From Sphingobacterium humi (GTDB taxonomy: Bacteria > Bacteroidota > Bacteroidia > Sphingobacteriales > Sphingobacteriaceae), in the NCBI RefSeq assembly GCF_009768885.1, contig NZ_WSQA01000018.1, positions 16,983 to 80,982 on the forward strand: 64,000 nt of DNA. Direction: 5' to 3'. The first letter of the stretch is position 1, and each line of letters begins with the position of its first letter. A model generated the notes under the pieces. That model made no database searches and had not been told where the DNA came from. It saw only the letters and a program-made list of their open reading frames with translations. The position numbers were made by a program, and so were the translations under genes. Positions 34,439 through 42,741 of this stretch are shown here, one piece after another.

Positions 34439-34466
34439 TAGCCAATATAAGGGTATATATTGGCTA
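34439..34466 (-). terminator. Terminator after the Gly/Tyr-rich lipoprotein gene
   Basis: TAGCCAATATA (34439-34449) pairs with TATATTGGCTA (34456-34466) around six bases; on the minus strand a run of T residues follows. Confidence 0.75.
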
Positions 34467-34486
34467 CATCGGATATATTAATTTAA

Positions 34487-35638
34487 TTAACGTCTTCCAC
34501 TGCCAGATCTAGAAGATCCACCGCTGCTGCGACCTCCCCCTCCGGAGCCCATGCTGCTACCTGATGATCCTCTGCTGAATCCGCCACCACTGCTTTCCGA
34601 AGAACGGCCGGAAGATCCGCGGTCAAAGCCTCCGCTAGGACGTGATGAAGAACTTGGACGGCTAGGTGCCGGTCTTACCGTTCCTTGGTTGCGGCTGCTT
34701 GGCTGTCTGCTGATATTGCCTTGCGGTCTAGATGCTGGGTTTCTGGAAACTCCACCATTACGGCTGCTCGGTGTTCTGTTGATGGTTTCACCAGCGCGTG
34801 ACGATGGGTTTCTGTTGATCGTACCTTGTGAACGAGAGGAAGGGTTTCTCGACGATGTATTTCTGTCGATGGTTGTTCCTCTGTCGGTGCGGCTGCTAGG
34901 GGTGCGGTTGACACCGTTTCGATTGGATACCGCATTTCTAGTGCTTGCCGAACGTCCGGTTAAGATTCTACCACTGGCATCCCGGGATACATATGCACGG
35001 CTGGAACTGTTGCGCTGGCGTGCAGCGACATCGTTTCTGTTGGATGCTACGCGACGGTTATTGTTGTAGTAATTTCCGTAGTAGCCATTTCCATAGCCGT
35101 AGTTATAATATGGATTTCCCCAATGGCTGTAGTAGGAGTTGTAACCCCAATAGTTACCATAGCCATAGTATGGCCATCCGTAGCCATAGCCGAAACTGTG
35201 GTAAGGATATCCCCAACGGAAGCTCCAGTAAGGGTCGCCCCAGCCCATCCCGAAGGATAAGCCCCAGCTTGGTCCCCAGCCCATTCCGAATCCGCTGTAT
35301 CCGTACCATGGATCAAACCATGGGTCGTAATACATCATCCCCGGAGAGTTATAATAGAACCGATTAATACGGTTGGCATACTCTAAATCATCATATTCCA
35401 TTCCTCCTTGCGCATAAGCCTCATCGCTGTATTCATCTGCGTAGTATTCTGCATCTGTGGTCGAGCCTTCGGCTGTGCCATCGGTATAGTAATAATCAGG
35501 ACTTTGGTATACTTGTCCCGCATCACGGTTGTTGTAGACGTCGTCTTGATAGACGGTACGCCTACTTGTTGAACAGGAGCTGATTAAAGCCACTAGTGCG
35601 ATGGCCACTCCTCCTAAAAATATCTTGTTGCTTTTCAT
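34487..35638 (-). CDS. Low-complexity lipoprotein: Gly/Tyr/Trp-rich region then Ser-Arg repeats
   Basis: A 383-residue lipoprotein (lipobox LISSC, Cys22). After an acidic Tyr-rich stretch (about 27-90), residues ~95-195 are dominated by Gly, Tyr, Trp and Phe (YYDPWFDPWYGYSGFGMGWG). Residues ~200-335 hold about a dozen repeats around SSR with Asn/Pro (NRNPSSR, NRTPSSR, SRNPASR). The end is a Ser-Gly-Arg tail. The gene is a Bacteroidota family sometimes labelled vitellogenin-like, but no real homology to vitellogenin is expected. Function is unknown; the repeats could bind polysaccharide or nucleic acid. Confidence 0.8.
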   Translation of the reverse strand: MKSNKIFLGGVAIALVALISSCSTSRRTVYQDDVYNNRDAGQVYQSPDYYYTDGTAEGSTTDAEYYADEYSDEAYAQGGMEYDDLEYANRINRFYYNSPGMMYYDPWFDPWYGYSGFGMGWGPSWGLSFGMGWGDPYWSFRWGYPYHSFGYGYGWPYYGYGNYWGYNSYYSHWGNPYYNYGYGNGYYGNYYNNNRRVASNRNDVAARQRNSSSRAYVSRDASGRILTGRSASTRNAVSNRNGVNRTPSSRTDRGTTIDRNTSSRNPSSRSQGTINRNPSSRAGETINRTPSSRNGGVSRNPASRPQGNISRQPSSRNQGTVRPAPSRPSSSSRPSGGFDRGSSGRSSESSGGGFSRGSSGSSMGSGGGGRSSGGSSRSGSGRR

Positions 35639-35724
35639 GATGCTAAAACAGTTAAAATTCGATTTTACAGTCTTTAATTATTATCTTAGACCCCGCATAA
35701 TGCCCGAGGTTTAATGCTACCAAT

Positions 35725-35762
35725 CAAATTTACGAATATTTTTTTGTTATGGTAATATTACC
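35725..35762 (-). promoter_or_regulatory. Promoter region with GGTAATATTACC palindrome
   Basis: TAAATTTG on the minus strand (35732-35725) fits the -7 box of the lipoprotein gene. A perfect 12-bp palindrome at 35751-35762 covers the -33 position. TAATGCCC (35698-35705) and GGGCATTA (35771-35778) form a wider inverted repeat around both. The site is shared with the divergent proS gene. Confidence 0.45.
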
Positions 35763-35817
35763 CACCCAGAGGGCATTAGAATCGGTATTTAAAAGGTAAA
35801 AAAATAGTTTAATACGA

Positions 35818-37290
35818 ATGAGTAAAGGAATTACAAGCCGTAGTGAGGATTATTCGCAATGGTATAATGATCTGGTGATTAAGGCAGATCTGGCAGAGTA
35901 TTCTGCCGTTCGGGGATGTATGGTGATTAAACCATACGGTTATGGGATCTGGGAGCGTATGCAAGCCATCCTAGACAAAAGATTCAAAGAAACCGGGCAC
36001 TCCAATGCCTACTTCCCCTTGTTTATTCCCAAATCATTCTTCTCTAAAGAAGCTTCCCACGTGGAAGGTTTTGCTACGGAATGTGCCGTGGTGACTCACT
36101 ACCGTTTGAAAAATGATGGCAATGGAAACATCGTGGTAGATGAAGAGGCAAAATTAGAAGAGGAACTCATCGTACGTCCGACCTCAGAAACCATTATTTG
36201 GAATACGTACCGGGGCTGGATTGAATCGTATCGTGACCTTCCTATCTTGGTAAACCAATGGGCAAACGTAGTACGCTGGGAAATGCGTACGCGTCTGTTT
36301 TTGAGAACCGCAGAATTCTTATGGCAAGAAGGCCACACAGCCCATGCCACACAGGAAGAAGCAATTGCTGAAGCCGAGCAAATGTTGGATGTATATGCTG
36401 AATTTGCCGAGAAAATATTAGCTGTTCCTGTTGTTCGCGGTCGTAAGACGGAAAACGAACGTTTTGCCGGTGCTTTAGATACCTATTGTATCGAGGCTTT
36501 GATGCAAGACGGAAAGGCTTTACAAGCTGGTACTTCTCACTTCCTGGGGCAGAACTTCGCCAAAGCATTTGATGTGAAGTTTACTTCAAAAGAAGGTAAA
36601 TTGGAACATGTTTGGGCTACATCTTGGGGTGTTTCTACCCGCTTGATGGGCGCATTGATTATGGCGCATTCGGATGATCAAGGTTTAGTATTGCCTCCGC
36701 GATTAGCACCAATTCAAGTGGTTATTGTTCCGATTTTTAAAACAGAAGAGGAGAAAGCTAACCTAGATACCTATGTGGATGGCTTAAGTGCGGAATTGAA
36801 ACAATTAGGTATTTCGGTGAAATATGACGACCGTGATACGCAACGTCCGGGCTTTAAGTTTGCCGAATGGGAATTGAAAGGGGTGCCTTTGCGCGTGGCT
36901 ATCGGTGCGCGTGATATGCAAAACGGCACAGTAGAATTAGCCCGTCGGGATACCCAAACAAAAGAAACCGTTCAACAAGCTGGTTTAGCAACTACCATCA
37001 GTAACTTGCTCGATGAAATTCAAGATAACATCTTCCAAAAAGCATTGAAATTCCGTGATGAGCATATTACAGAGGTAAATTCTTACGATGAATTTAAACA
37101 AGTACTGGAAGAAAAAGGTGGTTTCTTAAGCTGCCACTGGGATGGAACCGTTGAAACCGAAAAACGTATTAAAGAAGAGACAAAAGCAACCATTCGTTGT
37201 ATTCCTTTGGATGCCAAGGAAGAAGAAGGTATTTGTATTTTTACAGGTAAACCTTCAAAACAACGCGTGTTGTTTGCGAAAGCATATTAA
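35818..37290 (+). CDS. proS: Prolyl-tRNA synthetase, archaeal/eukaryotic type
   Basis: Charges tRNA(Pro). The 490-residue protein is of the short archaeal/eukaryotic type without the bacterial editing insertion. It has class II motif 1 (GCMVIKPYGYGIWERMQ), motif 2 (WANVVRWEMRTRLFLRTAEFLWQEGHTAH) and motif 3 (GVSTRLMGALIMAHSDDQGLVLPPRLAP). The anticodon-binding domain follows (QVVIVPIFK), and a zinc-binding-like C-terminal extension ends the protein with few cysteines and a final tyrosine. Bacteroidota commonly carry this form. The downstream NAD-binding gene starts 2 bases after its stop. Confidence 0.97.
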   Translation: MSKGITSRSEDYSQWYNDLVIKADLAEYSAVRGCMVIKPYGYGIWERMQAILDKRFKETGHSNAYFPLFIPKSFFSKEASHVEGFATECAVVTHYRLKNDGNGNIVVDEEAKLEEELIVRPTSETIIWNTYRGWIESYRDLPILVNQWANVVRWEMRTRLFLRTAEFLWQEGHTAHATQEEAIAEAEQMLDVYAEFAEKILAVPVVRGRKTENERFAGALDTYCIEALMQDGKALQAGTSHFLGQNFAKAFDVKFTSKEGKLEHVWATSWGVSTRLMGALIMAHSDDQGLVLPPRLAPIQVVIVPIFKTEEEKANLDTYVDGLSAELKQLGISVKYDDRDTQRPGFKFAEWELKGVPLRVAIGARDMQNGTVELARRDTQTKETVQQAGLATTISNLLDEIQDNIFQKALKFRDEHITEVNSYDEFKQVLEEKGGFLSCHWDGTVETEKRIKEETKATIRCIPLDAKEEEGICIFTGKPSKQRVLFAKAY

Positions 37291-37292
37291 AT

Positions 37293-38081
37293 ATGAAACA
37301 GCTATTAATCTTAGGTTGCGGTTGGTTGGGTGAGGAACTCGCCAGACGTTATCAAAGCAAAGGCTGGCAAGTATGGGCCACAACAACCCAAGAAGAAAAA
37401 TACCATCGCCTTAAAAGCGATGGTATTTTTGCTTACATCCATAATTTTGATGAAGAGGGAACTCTTGATTTGCCATTGGAGGTTCGATTCGATGCGGTGA
37501 TCACGTCTGTTCCTGCCAGTCAGAAGAATGAGTCGGAAGTGTTGGAAGCTCGTTTTAGCCGGATATTCCAAAGCTTATGTAGCATTGCTTATGATCAGCA
37601 TTATTTTTTGAGTTCAGTGGGTGTCTATCCGGATTTGGATGCTGATTTTGATGAGCTTTATCCCGACGAAACGGCGATGAATCCTAAATTGCGACTGGCT
37701 GAAAAGAAGATGTTGAGTTTGCCGGCTACCTCGGTATTTCGCTTGGGTGGGCTGTTTGGCAAGCAACGGATCTTCGCCAAGTATTTCCAAGGGAAAGTAG
37801 TGAGCAGTGGTGATCAACCGGCGAACTTTGTTCATTTGGACGACGTGCTGGGTATGCTGGAAGGCAGTATTGCGCGCCATATTCCTTCAGGGCTGTACAA
37901 TGTGGTCTGTCCGGAACACCCCAGTAAAAAGGAAGTGATTTTAAAATCTGCCGAGAAGTATATGTTTGAATATCCGTCTTCTTTCGAGCCGCAGGCTTCC
38001 TTTCAGAAGCGGGTGAGCGGCAAGAAATTGACCGACTTATTAGATTATACTTTTAAATACCCCTCTCCATTAGATTTTTGA
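37293..38081 (+). CDS. NAD(P)-binding epimerase/dehydratase-like protein (YeeZ-like)
   Basis: A 262-residue Rossmann-fold protein. The N-terminal dinucleotide loop is LLILGCGWLGEELARRY (GxGxxG at about residues 8-13). VFRLGGLFGKQR near residue 150 and the C-terminal helix region are those of the extended SDR/YeeZ group. The usual SDR catalytic Tyr-x3-Lys is not clear, so it may be a non-classical member. Substrate is unknown. It follows proS by 2 bases and is probably cotranscribed and translationally coupled. Confidence 0.78.
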   Translation: MKQLLILGCGWLGEELARRYQSKGWQVWATTTQEEKYHRLKSDGIFAYIHNFDEEGTLDLPLEVRFDAVITSVPASQKNESEVLEARFSRIFQSLCSIAYDQHYFLSSVGVYPDLDADFDELYPDETAMNPKLRLAEKKMLSLPATSVFRLGGLFGKQRIFAKYFQGKVVSSGDQPANFVHLDDVLGMLEGSIARHIPSGLYNVVCPEHPSKKEVILKSAEKYMFEYPSSFEPQASFQKRVSGKKLTDLLDYTFKYPSPLDF

Positions 38082-38094
38082 TAACTTAGCAGGA

Positions 38095-38102
38095 TAAATT
38101 TG
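38095..38102 (+). promoter_or_regulatory. -7 box of the cystathionine gamma-synthase/lyase gene
   Basis: TAAATTTG matches TAnnTTTG and lies 7 bases before the ATG at 38109, so the transcript would have a very short leader. The box overlaps an in-frame TTG at 38100, excluding it as the start. Confidence 0.55.
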
Positions 38103-38108
38103 AGAATT

Positions 38109-39254
38109 ATGGCTTATAAATTTGCAACCAAGGCCATCCATGCTGGACAACAAGCAGACCCCACAACAGGGGCAGTGATGACGCCTATATATCAAACGTC
38201 GACCTATCAGCAAAAAGCGCCTGGCGACCATAAAGGTTTTGAATATTCACGTGGTACTAACCCTACACGGAAAGCACTAGAAGACTGTCTGGCAGCCTTG
38301 GAAAACGGTCAACATGGATTGGCTTTCTCCAGTGGAATGGCAGCGACAGACTGTGTGTTACGCCTATTGAAACCCGGAGATGAAGTGCTAACTGGGGATG
38401 ACCTGTATGGTGGTTCTTACCGTATTTTCACGAAAGTATACGAGCCGCTAGGCATCAAGTTTGTATTTGTGAATACTTCTGATGTAGATGCCGTTCGCGC
38501 AGCTATTACAGCGAATACCAAGTTGATATGGCTGGAAACACCAACTAACCCTACGCTTAAGCTGGCAGATATTGAGGCTATCGGTAAAATAGCTAAAGAA
38601 AAGCATATTTTATACGCGGTTGATAATACCTTCGCTTCGCCTTATTTGCAAAATCCTTTGGATCTAGGTGCCGATATCGTGATGCACTCCGTGACTAAAT
38701 ACTTAGGGGGACACTCGGATGTTGTAATGGGTGCTTTGATTATGAACGATGAGCAATTGTATAAAAACCTGTGGTTCTATTACAATGCTTGTGGTGGTAC
38801 GCCGGGTCCTCAAGATGCGTTCTTGGTATTGCGTGGTATTAAAACCTTGCACTTACGCATGAAGGCTCATTGCGAAAATGGTCGTAAAGTTGCGGAATTC
38901 TTAAAGGATCATCCGAAGGTAGAGAAGATCTACTGGCCAGGATTTACCGATCATCCGGGACATGAAGTTGCTAAAAAGCAGATGAAGGATTTCGGAGGTA
39001 TGGTATCTATTGTATTGAAAGGTGCTGATTTGCAGGAAACCTTCCGCATTGCTTCTCAATTTAAAGTGTTTACATTGGCGGAATCATTAGGTGGTGTTGA
39101 ATCCTTAATCAACCACCCTGCAACGATGACCCATGGCTCAATTCCGAAGGAAACCCGCGAAAAAGTAGGGGTAGTAGACAACCTTTTGCGCCTTTCCGTT
39201 GGTATTGAAGATGCCGACGATCTAATCGCCGATTTAGAACAAGCATTGGCTTAA
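38109..39254 (+). CDS. Cystathionine gamma-synthase/lyase (Cys/Met metabolism PLP enzyme)
   Basis: A 381-residue PLP enzyme that makes or cleaves cystathionine. Motifs: YSRGTNPTRKALEDCLAALE near residue 46, GLAFSSGMAATDCVLRLL near 70, and the PLP lysine Lys197 in HSVTKYLGGHSDVVMG. The C-terminal motif ESLGGVESLINHPATMTHG is intact. Length and motifs cannot separate synthase from gamma-lyase; with the beta-synthase at 5740 present, either gives a transsulfuration route between homocysteine and cysteine. The ATG at 38109 is preferred over the upstream TTG. Confidence 0.9.
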   Translation: MAYKFATKAIHAGQQADPTTGAVMTPIYQTSTYQQKAPGDHKGFEYSRGTNPTRKALEDCLAALENGQHGLAFSSGMAATDCVLRLLKPGDEVLTGDDLYGGSYRIFTKVYEPLGIKFVFVNTSDVDAVRAAITANTKLIWLETPTNPTLKLADIEAIGKIAKEKHILYAVDNTFASPYLQNPLDLGADIVMHSVTKYLGGHSDVVMGALIMNDEQLYKNLWFYYNACGGTPGPQDAFLVLRGIKTLHLRMKAHCENGRKVAEFLKDHPKVEKIYWPGFTDHPGHEVAKKQMKDFGGMVSIVLKGADLQETFRIASQFKVFTLAESLGGVESLINHPATMTHGSIPKETREKVGVVDNLLRLSVGIEDADDLIADLEQALA

Positions 39255-39297
39255 TAATTTATTGTAATTATTATTTTAATTAGCACATAGACTTTTG

Positions 39298-39305
39298 TAC
39301 ATTTG
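39298..39305 (+). promoter_or_regulatory. -7 box of the small membrane protein gene
   Basis: TACATTTG matches TAnnTTTG, 28 bases before the ATG at 39334, and rules out an upstream TTG start that overlaps the box. Confidence 0.6.
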
Positions 39306-39333
39306 TGCAGCTTTAATAAGGATTTTATCAATT

Positions 39334-39588
39334 ATGGAAAATACAACTGTAGAAAGACCAGCAAAACATACGGATAACAATGCAAACCGTACTGAATATT
39401 ATGTTTCTTTAACTGTAGCCATCGTTATTGGTTTAATTGGGGTATTTATTCGCTTTGTACCAGATGTAGTACCTGCATTGGATCAGTTAGCATCGGTTTT
39501 CTCTTGGATTGCTAATATCGCAATCATTATTGCTTCCTATTTAGCATTCAAAGTAGTATTTGCCATCTTAGGATTCAGTAAGAAATAA
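39334..39588 (+). CDS. Small two-helix membrane protein, unknown function
   Basis: An 84-residue protein with a polar N-terminus (MENTTVERPAKHTDNNANRT) and two membrane helices at about residues 24-44 (YVSLTVAIVIGLIGVFIRFV) and 50-80 (SWIANIAIIIASYLAFKVVFAIL). It has its own promoter and is followed by a strong terminator, so it is a separate transcription unit. I do not recognise a function. Confidence 0.72.
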   Translation: MENTTVERPAKHTDNNANRTEYYVSLTVAIVIGLIGVFIRFVPDVVPALDQLASVFSWIANIAIIIASYLAFKVVFAILGFSKK

Positions 39589-39612
39589 AACAGTTTTCTG
39601 AATAAAACATAC

Positions 39613-39644
39613 AAACCGCCCGGGAACTCCCGGGCGGTTTTGTT
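39613..39644 (+). terminator. Terminator after the small membrane protein gene
   Basis: AAACCGCCCGGG (39613-39624) pairs with CCCGGGCGGTTT (39629-39640) around AACT, followed by T residues. Confidence 0.88.
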
Positions 39645-39777
39645 TTATAGCTAAATGAAAGAACCTAATAGGTGCAATAAGGAACGCCGCTATACCTAAT
39701 ATGTTAAAAGTGAAAGCACGAACATGAAAGCTATTTAATATGCAAACACTATAGCACTGAAACCTTATATGCAAAAG

Positions 39778-39812
39778 AAAGCGCCGATGGAAATCCCATC
39801 GGCGCTTTTAAT
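39778..39812. terminator. Strong hairpin in the 39.6-39.8 kb gap
   Basis: AAAGCGCCGATGG (39778-39790) pairs with CCATCGGCGCTTT (39796-39808) around AAATC. It may end the minus-strand gene at 39843. The 130 bp between this and the previous terminator contains nothing I can identify. Confidence 0.7.
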
Positions 39813-39843
39813 ATCTCAAATCTCAAATCTGATATCTCCAGTC
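39811..39843 (-). repeat. TGAGATTTGAGA-type array
   Basis: On the minus strand it reads AGACTGGAGATATCAGATTT then GAGATTTGAGATATT. It is related to the arrays at 1501-1529 and 1683-1712, so this is a dispersed intergenic repeat that here touches the stop codon of the next gene. Confidence 0.45.
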
Positions 39844-40259
39844 TAATTAAAAATAGACCAAGTAGAATATGGGATTCTAGAAAGGATTAAAATCAAGCCT
39901 AGGATATAAAAAATCAATACGGTTTGATTTGCTTTCTTTTGATCTACAATTCTTTTTGCTTTGGAGAATCCTACGGTAATTAGGATAATACCGATGATCA
40001 TCATTAAGGGGTGTTCTAGAAAATAAAGTCTAGATAAACTGTTTTTCATGTTTTCGCCGGAAAAGCTTTGAATTCCCAAAGGGGAAGTAAAGTACAATAC
40101 CAGTCCGATAACCAATTGCAAGTGGGCTGAAATAAGACCTAGTAAGGCAATTTTACGGTTGTACGGTTTGTTTCCTGCATAGTTGATAAGCGTAATTACG
40201 ATAGCAATTACGAGTGCTGCCAATAAGACGATGGCGAGTGTTGAGTGTAAATGTTTCAT
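39843..40259 (-). CDS. Four-helix membrane protein, unknown function
   Basis: A 138-residue integral membrane protein with four helices: residues ~6-26 (STLAIVLLAALVIAIVITLI), 36-58, 80-98 and 110-128. Histidines occur at His47 and in the LEHPLMMIIGIILITVGFSKAKR segment, a pattern for which similar proteins are sometimes labelled cytochrome b-like; heme binding is not shown. It starts 41 bases after the M28 peptidase end on the opposite side and is transcribed in the same direction. Confidence 0.72.
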   Translation of the reverse strand: MKHLHSTLAIVLLAALVIAIVITLINYAGNKPYNRKIALLGLISAHLQLVIGLVLYFTSPLGIQSFSGENMKNSLSRLYFLEHPLMMIIGIILITVGFSKAKRIVDQKKANQTVLIFYILGLILILSRIPYSTWSIFN

Positions 40260-40300
40260 TCCTTTAGCTTAGTGTCTAGTTTAATTCCTACGCAAATATA

Positions 40301-41965
40301 CTATTTTGAAAGTCGTTTATCGCCTAATTCTTTAAACTCTGATTTTGCTTTGAAGTTAGGGAAGGTTTTTTCCATACTTAGCATATAGCCGATTTCGAAG
40401 TAGAGGCGGCTATCGGCGATAGGTCCGTCAAAGTTCCAATGTTCGTCTAATTCATCAGCAACCGTATGGTATCGACCTGATAAGGCTGTCTGTCGTTTTT
40501 TCAAAAGAACAGTATCTTGTTCTAGGAAATCGCCGGCACTGCCCATGTATAATCCAGGAACACCTACCTTCACAAAATTGAAGTGGTCGGAGCGGTAGAA
40601 GCCTCCAGAGCTAGGGCTGCCTTCCGGTTGTAGTGTTCTATTGAATTTCGCACCGGCCTTGATGGCATAGTCTTCTAATTCTGTTTGTCCGGTTCCTACG
40701 ACGCGAAATCCATTCATTGCACCCACCGGATTAAAAGAGTCCATATTTAAATTGGCGACGGTTTTCTTTAAGGAGAAGATAGGGTGTTCGGCGTAATATT
40801 GAGAGCCTAGCAGTCCTTGTTCTTCCGCTGTAACGGCTAAGAAGACGATGGTTCTTTCCGGTTTTACTTTCGTTGCTTTAAACGCTTTGGCGATTTCAAA
40901 TAAGGCCGCTACCCCGGTAGCATTGTCTATAGCACCATTGAAAATAGAATCGCCATTGCTTACCTCGCCGACACCAAGATGATCCCAATGTGCCGAGTAG
41001 ATAATCGTTTCATCAGGACGTTGGGTTCCCTCTATTTTAGCAATAACATTGTTTGATTTAGATTCCCGATAACTGCTTTTCAACGCAATATTGGTTTTTA
41101 CATTCATCGGCACGGCTTTGAAGCCTGGTTTCTTTGCTGCTTCCATTAAATCAGATTTTAGCCCGCCAAGTTCAAATAATTTGTTTGCTGTTTCATGGGA
41201 AACCCAACCTTGAAACTTCACGAGATTGGCACCTTTATTTTCTGGAACTAAGGACAGTTGTGGTCCCGACCAGCCACTGCGCACGACATTCCAGCCGTAG
41301 GAGGCTGCCGCCGTTTCATGGATAATAAGCACCCCTGCAGCACCTTGCCGCGAGGCTTCCTCAAACTTATAGGTCCAACGGCCGTAGTAAGTCATGGTAT
41401 CGGCCTTGAATAAGGTCTTGTCGTAGCGACCAGGATCAGAAACCATCACCACCACTGTTTTGCCTTTCACATCCAAGCCTTCATAATCATTCCAATTGTA
41501 TTCCGGAGCGACAATGCCGAAGCCTGCAAAAACAAGTTCTGTGTCTTTTACATCGATGTTCGATGTCATTTGCGGAGTGGCAAGCACGTAATCTGACAGG
41601 TGCTGAACCGTGAGGTCCTTATTCTTTCCTTGAAAAGTAAGTGCATTTTCAACTGGGCTGGTGGTAATTTCCACCATGGGTACCTCTTGAAAATAAGAGT
41701 CACCATTTCCGGGAGCTAAGCCTAGGGCTTTAAACTGCTCTTCTAAATAATTTACAGTCAGCGTATCGCCCTTGCTGAAAGGCATGCGTCCCATAAATTC
41801 ATCTGAGGATAGTTTTTCTACATACGCTCTATAACCGGCTTCGGTGATCGCATTTATGGCACCTGAATCCAGGCTATTCGCATCGTATCCAGCAGAGTCT
41901 CCAGCAGATTTGCAGGAAGCTAATCCAAGTAATACGGCTGTTCCAATGAATAGTTTAGTTTTCAT
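40301..41965 (-). CDS. M28-family zinc aminopeptidase lipoprotein
   Basis: A 554-residue lipoprotein peptidase (lipobox LASC, Cys18). A PA-like insert occupies about residues 130-260 (LVFAGFGIVAPEYNWNDYEGLDVKGKTVVVM). The M28 core has zinc ligands in YSAHWDHLGVG, AIDNATGVAALFEIAKA, AVTAEEQGLLGSQYYAEHP and the late SSGGFYRSDHFNFVKVGVPGLYMG. It probably acts in the periplasm or on the outer membrane in protein degradation. No coupled gene. Confidence 0.9.
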   Translation of the reverse strand: MKTKLFIGTAVLLGLASCKSAGDSAGYDANSLDSGAINAITEAGYRAYVEKLSSDEFMGRMPFSKGDTLTVNYLEEQFKALGLAPGNGDSYFQEVPMVEITTSPVENALTFQGKNKDLTVQHLSDYVLATPQMTSNIDVKDTELVFAGFGIVAPEYNWNDYEGLDVKGKTVVVMVSDPGRYDKTLFKADTMTYYGRWTYKFEEASRQGAAGVLIIHETAAASYGWNVVRSGWSGPQLSLVPENKGANLVKFQGWVSHETANKLFELGGLKSDLMEAAKKPGFKAVPMNVKTNIALKSSYRESKSNNVIAKIEGTQRPDETIIYSAHWDHLGVGEVSNGDSIFNGAIDNATGVAALFEIAKAFKATKVKPERTIVFLAVTAEEQGLLGSQYYAEHPIFSLKKTVANLNMDSFNPVGAMNGFRVVGTGQTELEDYAIKAGAKFNRTLQPEGSPSSGGFYRSDHFNFVKVGVPGLYMGSAGDFLEQDTVLLKKRQTALSGRYHTVADELDEHWNFDGPIADSRLYFEIGYMLSMEKTFPNFKAKSEFKELGDKRLSK

Positions 41966-42002
41966 AATGAATGATATATTGCTAGGTAATATGTTGTTTA
42001 TG

Positions 42003-42635
42003 TTAAGAGGCAGTATCTACGGGCTGCTCGATTGGAAACACTTCAGCCACCGGATGAAACAGATAAATCCTTTGTGTTGCCAATTCGATACACTTATAGC
42101 GCTTGCGTAGCTTCTCCTGCTTTTGAAAAACACGACCCGATTTTATCGAGAAATATGCCTTCTCGCTAATAGATTCTATGGTAATTATTTCCGTCTGCTG
42201 CTTATCGTAATTCTTCAGTACGCGATACAGCTGTAAATCGGTGCAGGAAGATGCCGCCGGATTGTTCATGTATTTCAATAGAGCGTGGCAGATATCCTGC
42301 GGGAAAATATTCAGGCGTAGAAAAGGATCCATTAAACTTTTAAAGTTTTGTTTCCATTCAGAGCCATGGGGTTTTACCTTATTCTTGTGCTGTTGCCATG
42401 TTTTAAGGTGGGCAAATTCATGAACCGTAGTAATCAGAAAAGAGTAGGGGTTCAGGTCGTGGTTCACGGTGATTTGATGCGGTTCATCCTTGTATGGCGA
42501 TCGATAATCACCGAGTTTGCTCGCCCTTGATTTAGTCACCTTGAAACGACATGCCGTATCATTAATCCATTGGGAAATGATAGGAGCTGCAGCAGCAGGA
42601 ATATACTTACTTAATTGTTTGCTGAAATCAGGCAT
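42003..42635 (-). CDS. SprT-like zinc metallopeptidase-domain protein
   Basis: A 210-residue protein with the SprT signature: HEFAH at residues 72-76 preceded by SFLITTV, and GSEWKQNFKSLM further on. The C-terminal part (FSIKSGRVFQKQEKLRKRYKCIELATQRIYLFHPVAEVF) lacks the usual four-cysteine zinc ribbon of SPRTN, with only one cysteine left. The eukaryotic relative repairs DNA-protein crosslinks; a role in DNA repair here is inferred. It is divergent from recN, another repair gene, with 106 bp between them. Confidence 0.82.
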   Translation of the reverse strand: MPDFSKQLSKYIPAAAAPIISQWINDTACRFKVTKSRASKLGDYRSPYKDEPHQITVNHDLNPYSFLITTVHEFAHLKTWQQHKNKVKPHGSEWKQNFKSLMDPFLRLNIFPQDICHALLKYMNNPAASSCTDLQLYRVLKNYDKQQTEIITIESISEKAYFSIKSGRVFQKQEKLRKRYKCIELATQRIYLFHPVAEVFPIEQPVDTAS

Positions 42636-42711
42636 TCCCTACAAACTTAATCTATAATTGGCAGAATGAAGAATAGAAAAACCATTATTTCGGGGAGGAA
42701 ATAGAAAACAC

Positions 42712-42719
42712 TATATTTG
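42712..42719 (+). promoter_or_regulatory. -7 box of recN
   Basis: TATATTTG matches TAnnTTTG, 22 bases before the recN ATG. Confidence 0.6.
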
Positions 42720-42741
42720 GTTTCAGAACATTGGATAGGGC

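Noticed and set aside
34551..35069. A 172-codon frame antisense to the low-complexity lipoprotein
   Set aside because: It is rich in Leu, Pro and Arg because it mirrors the Ser-Arg repeat codons of the real gene.
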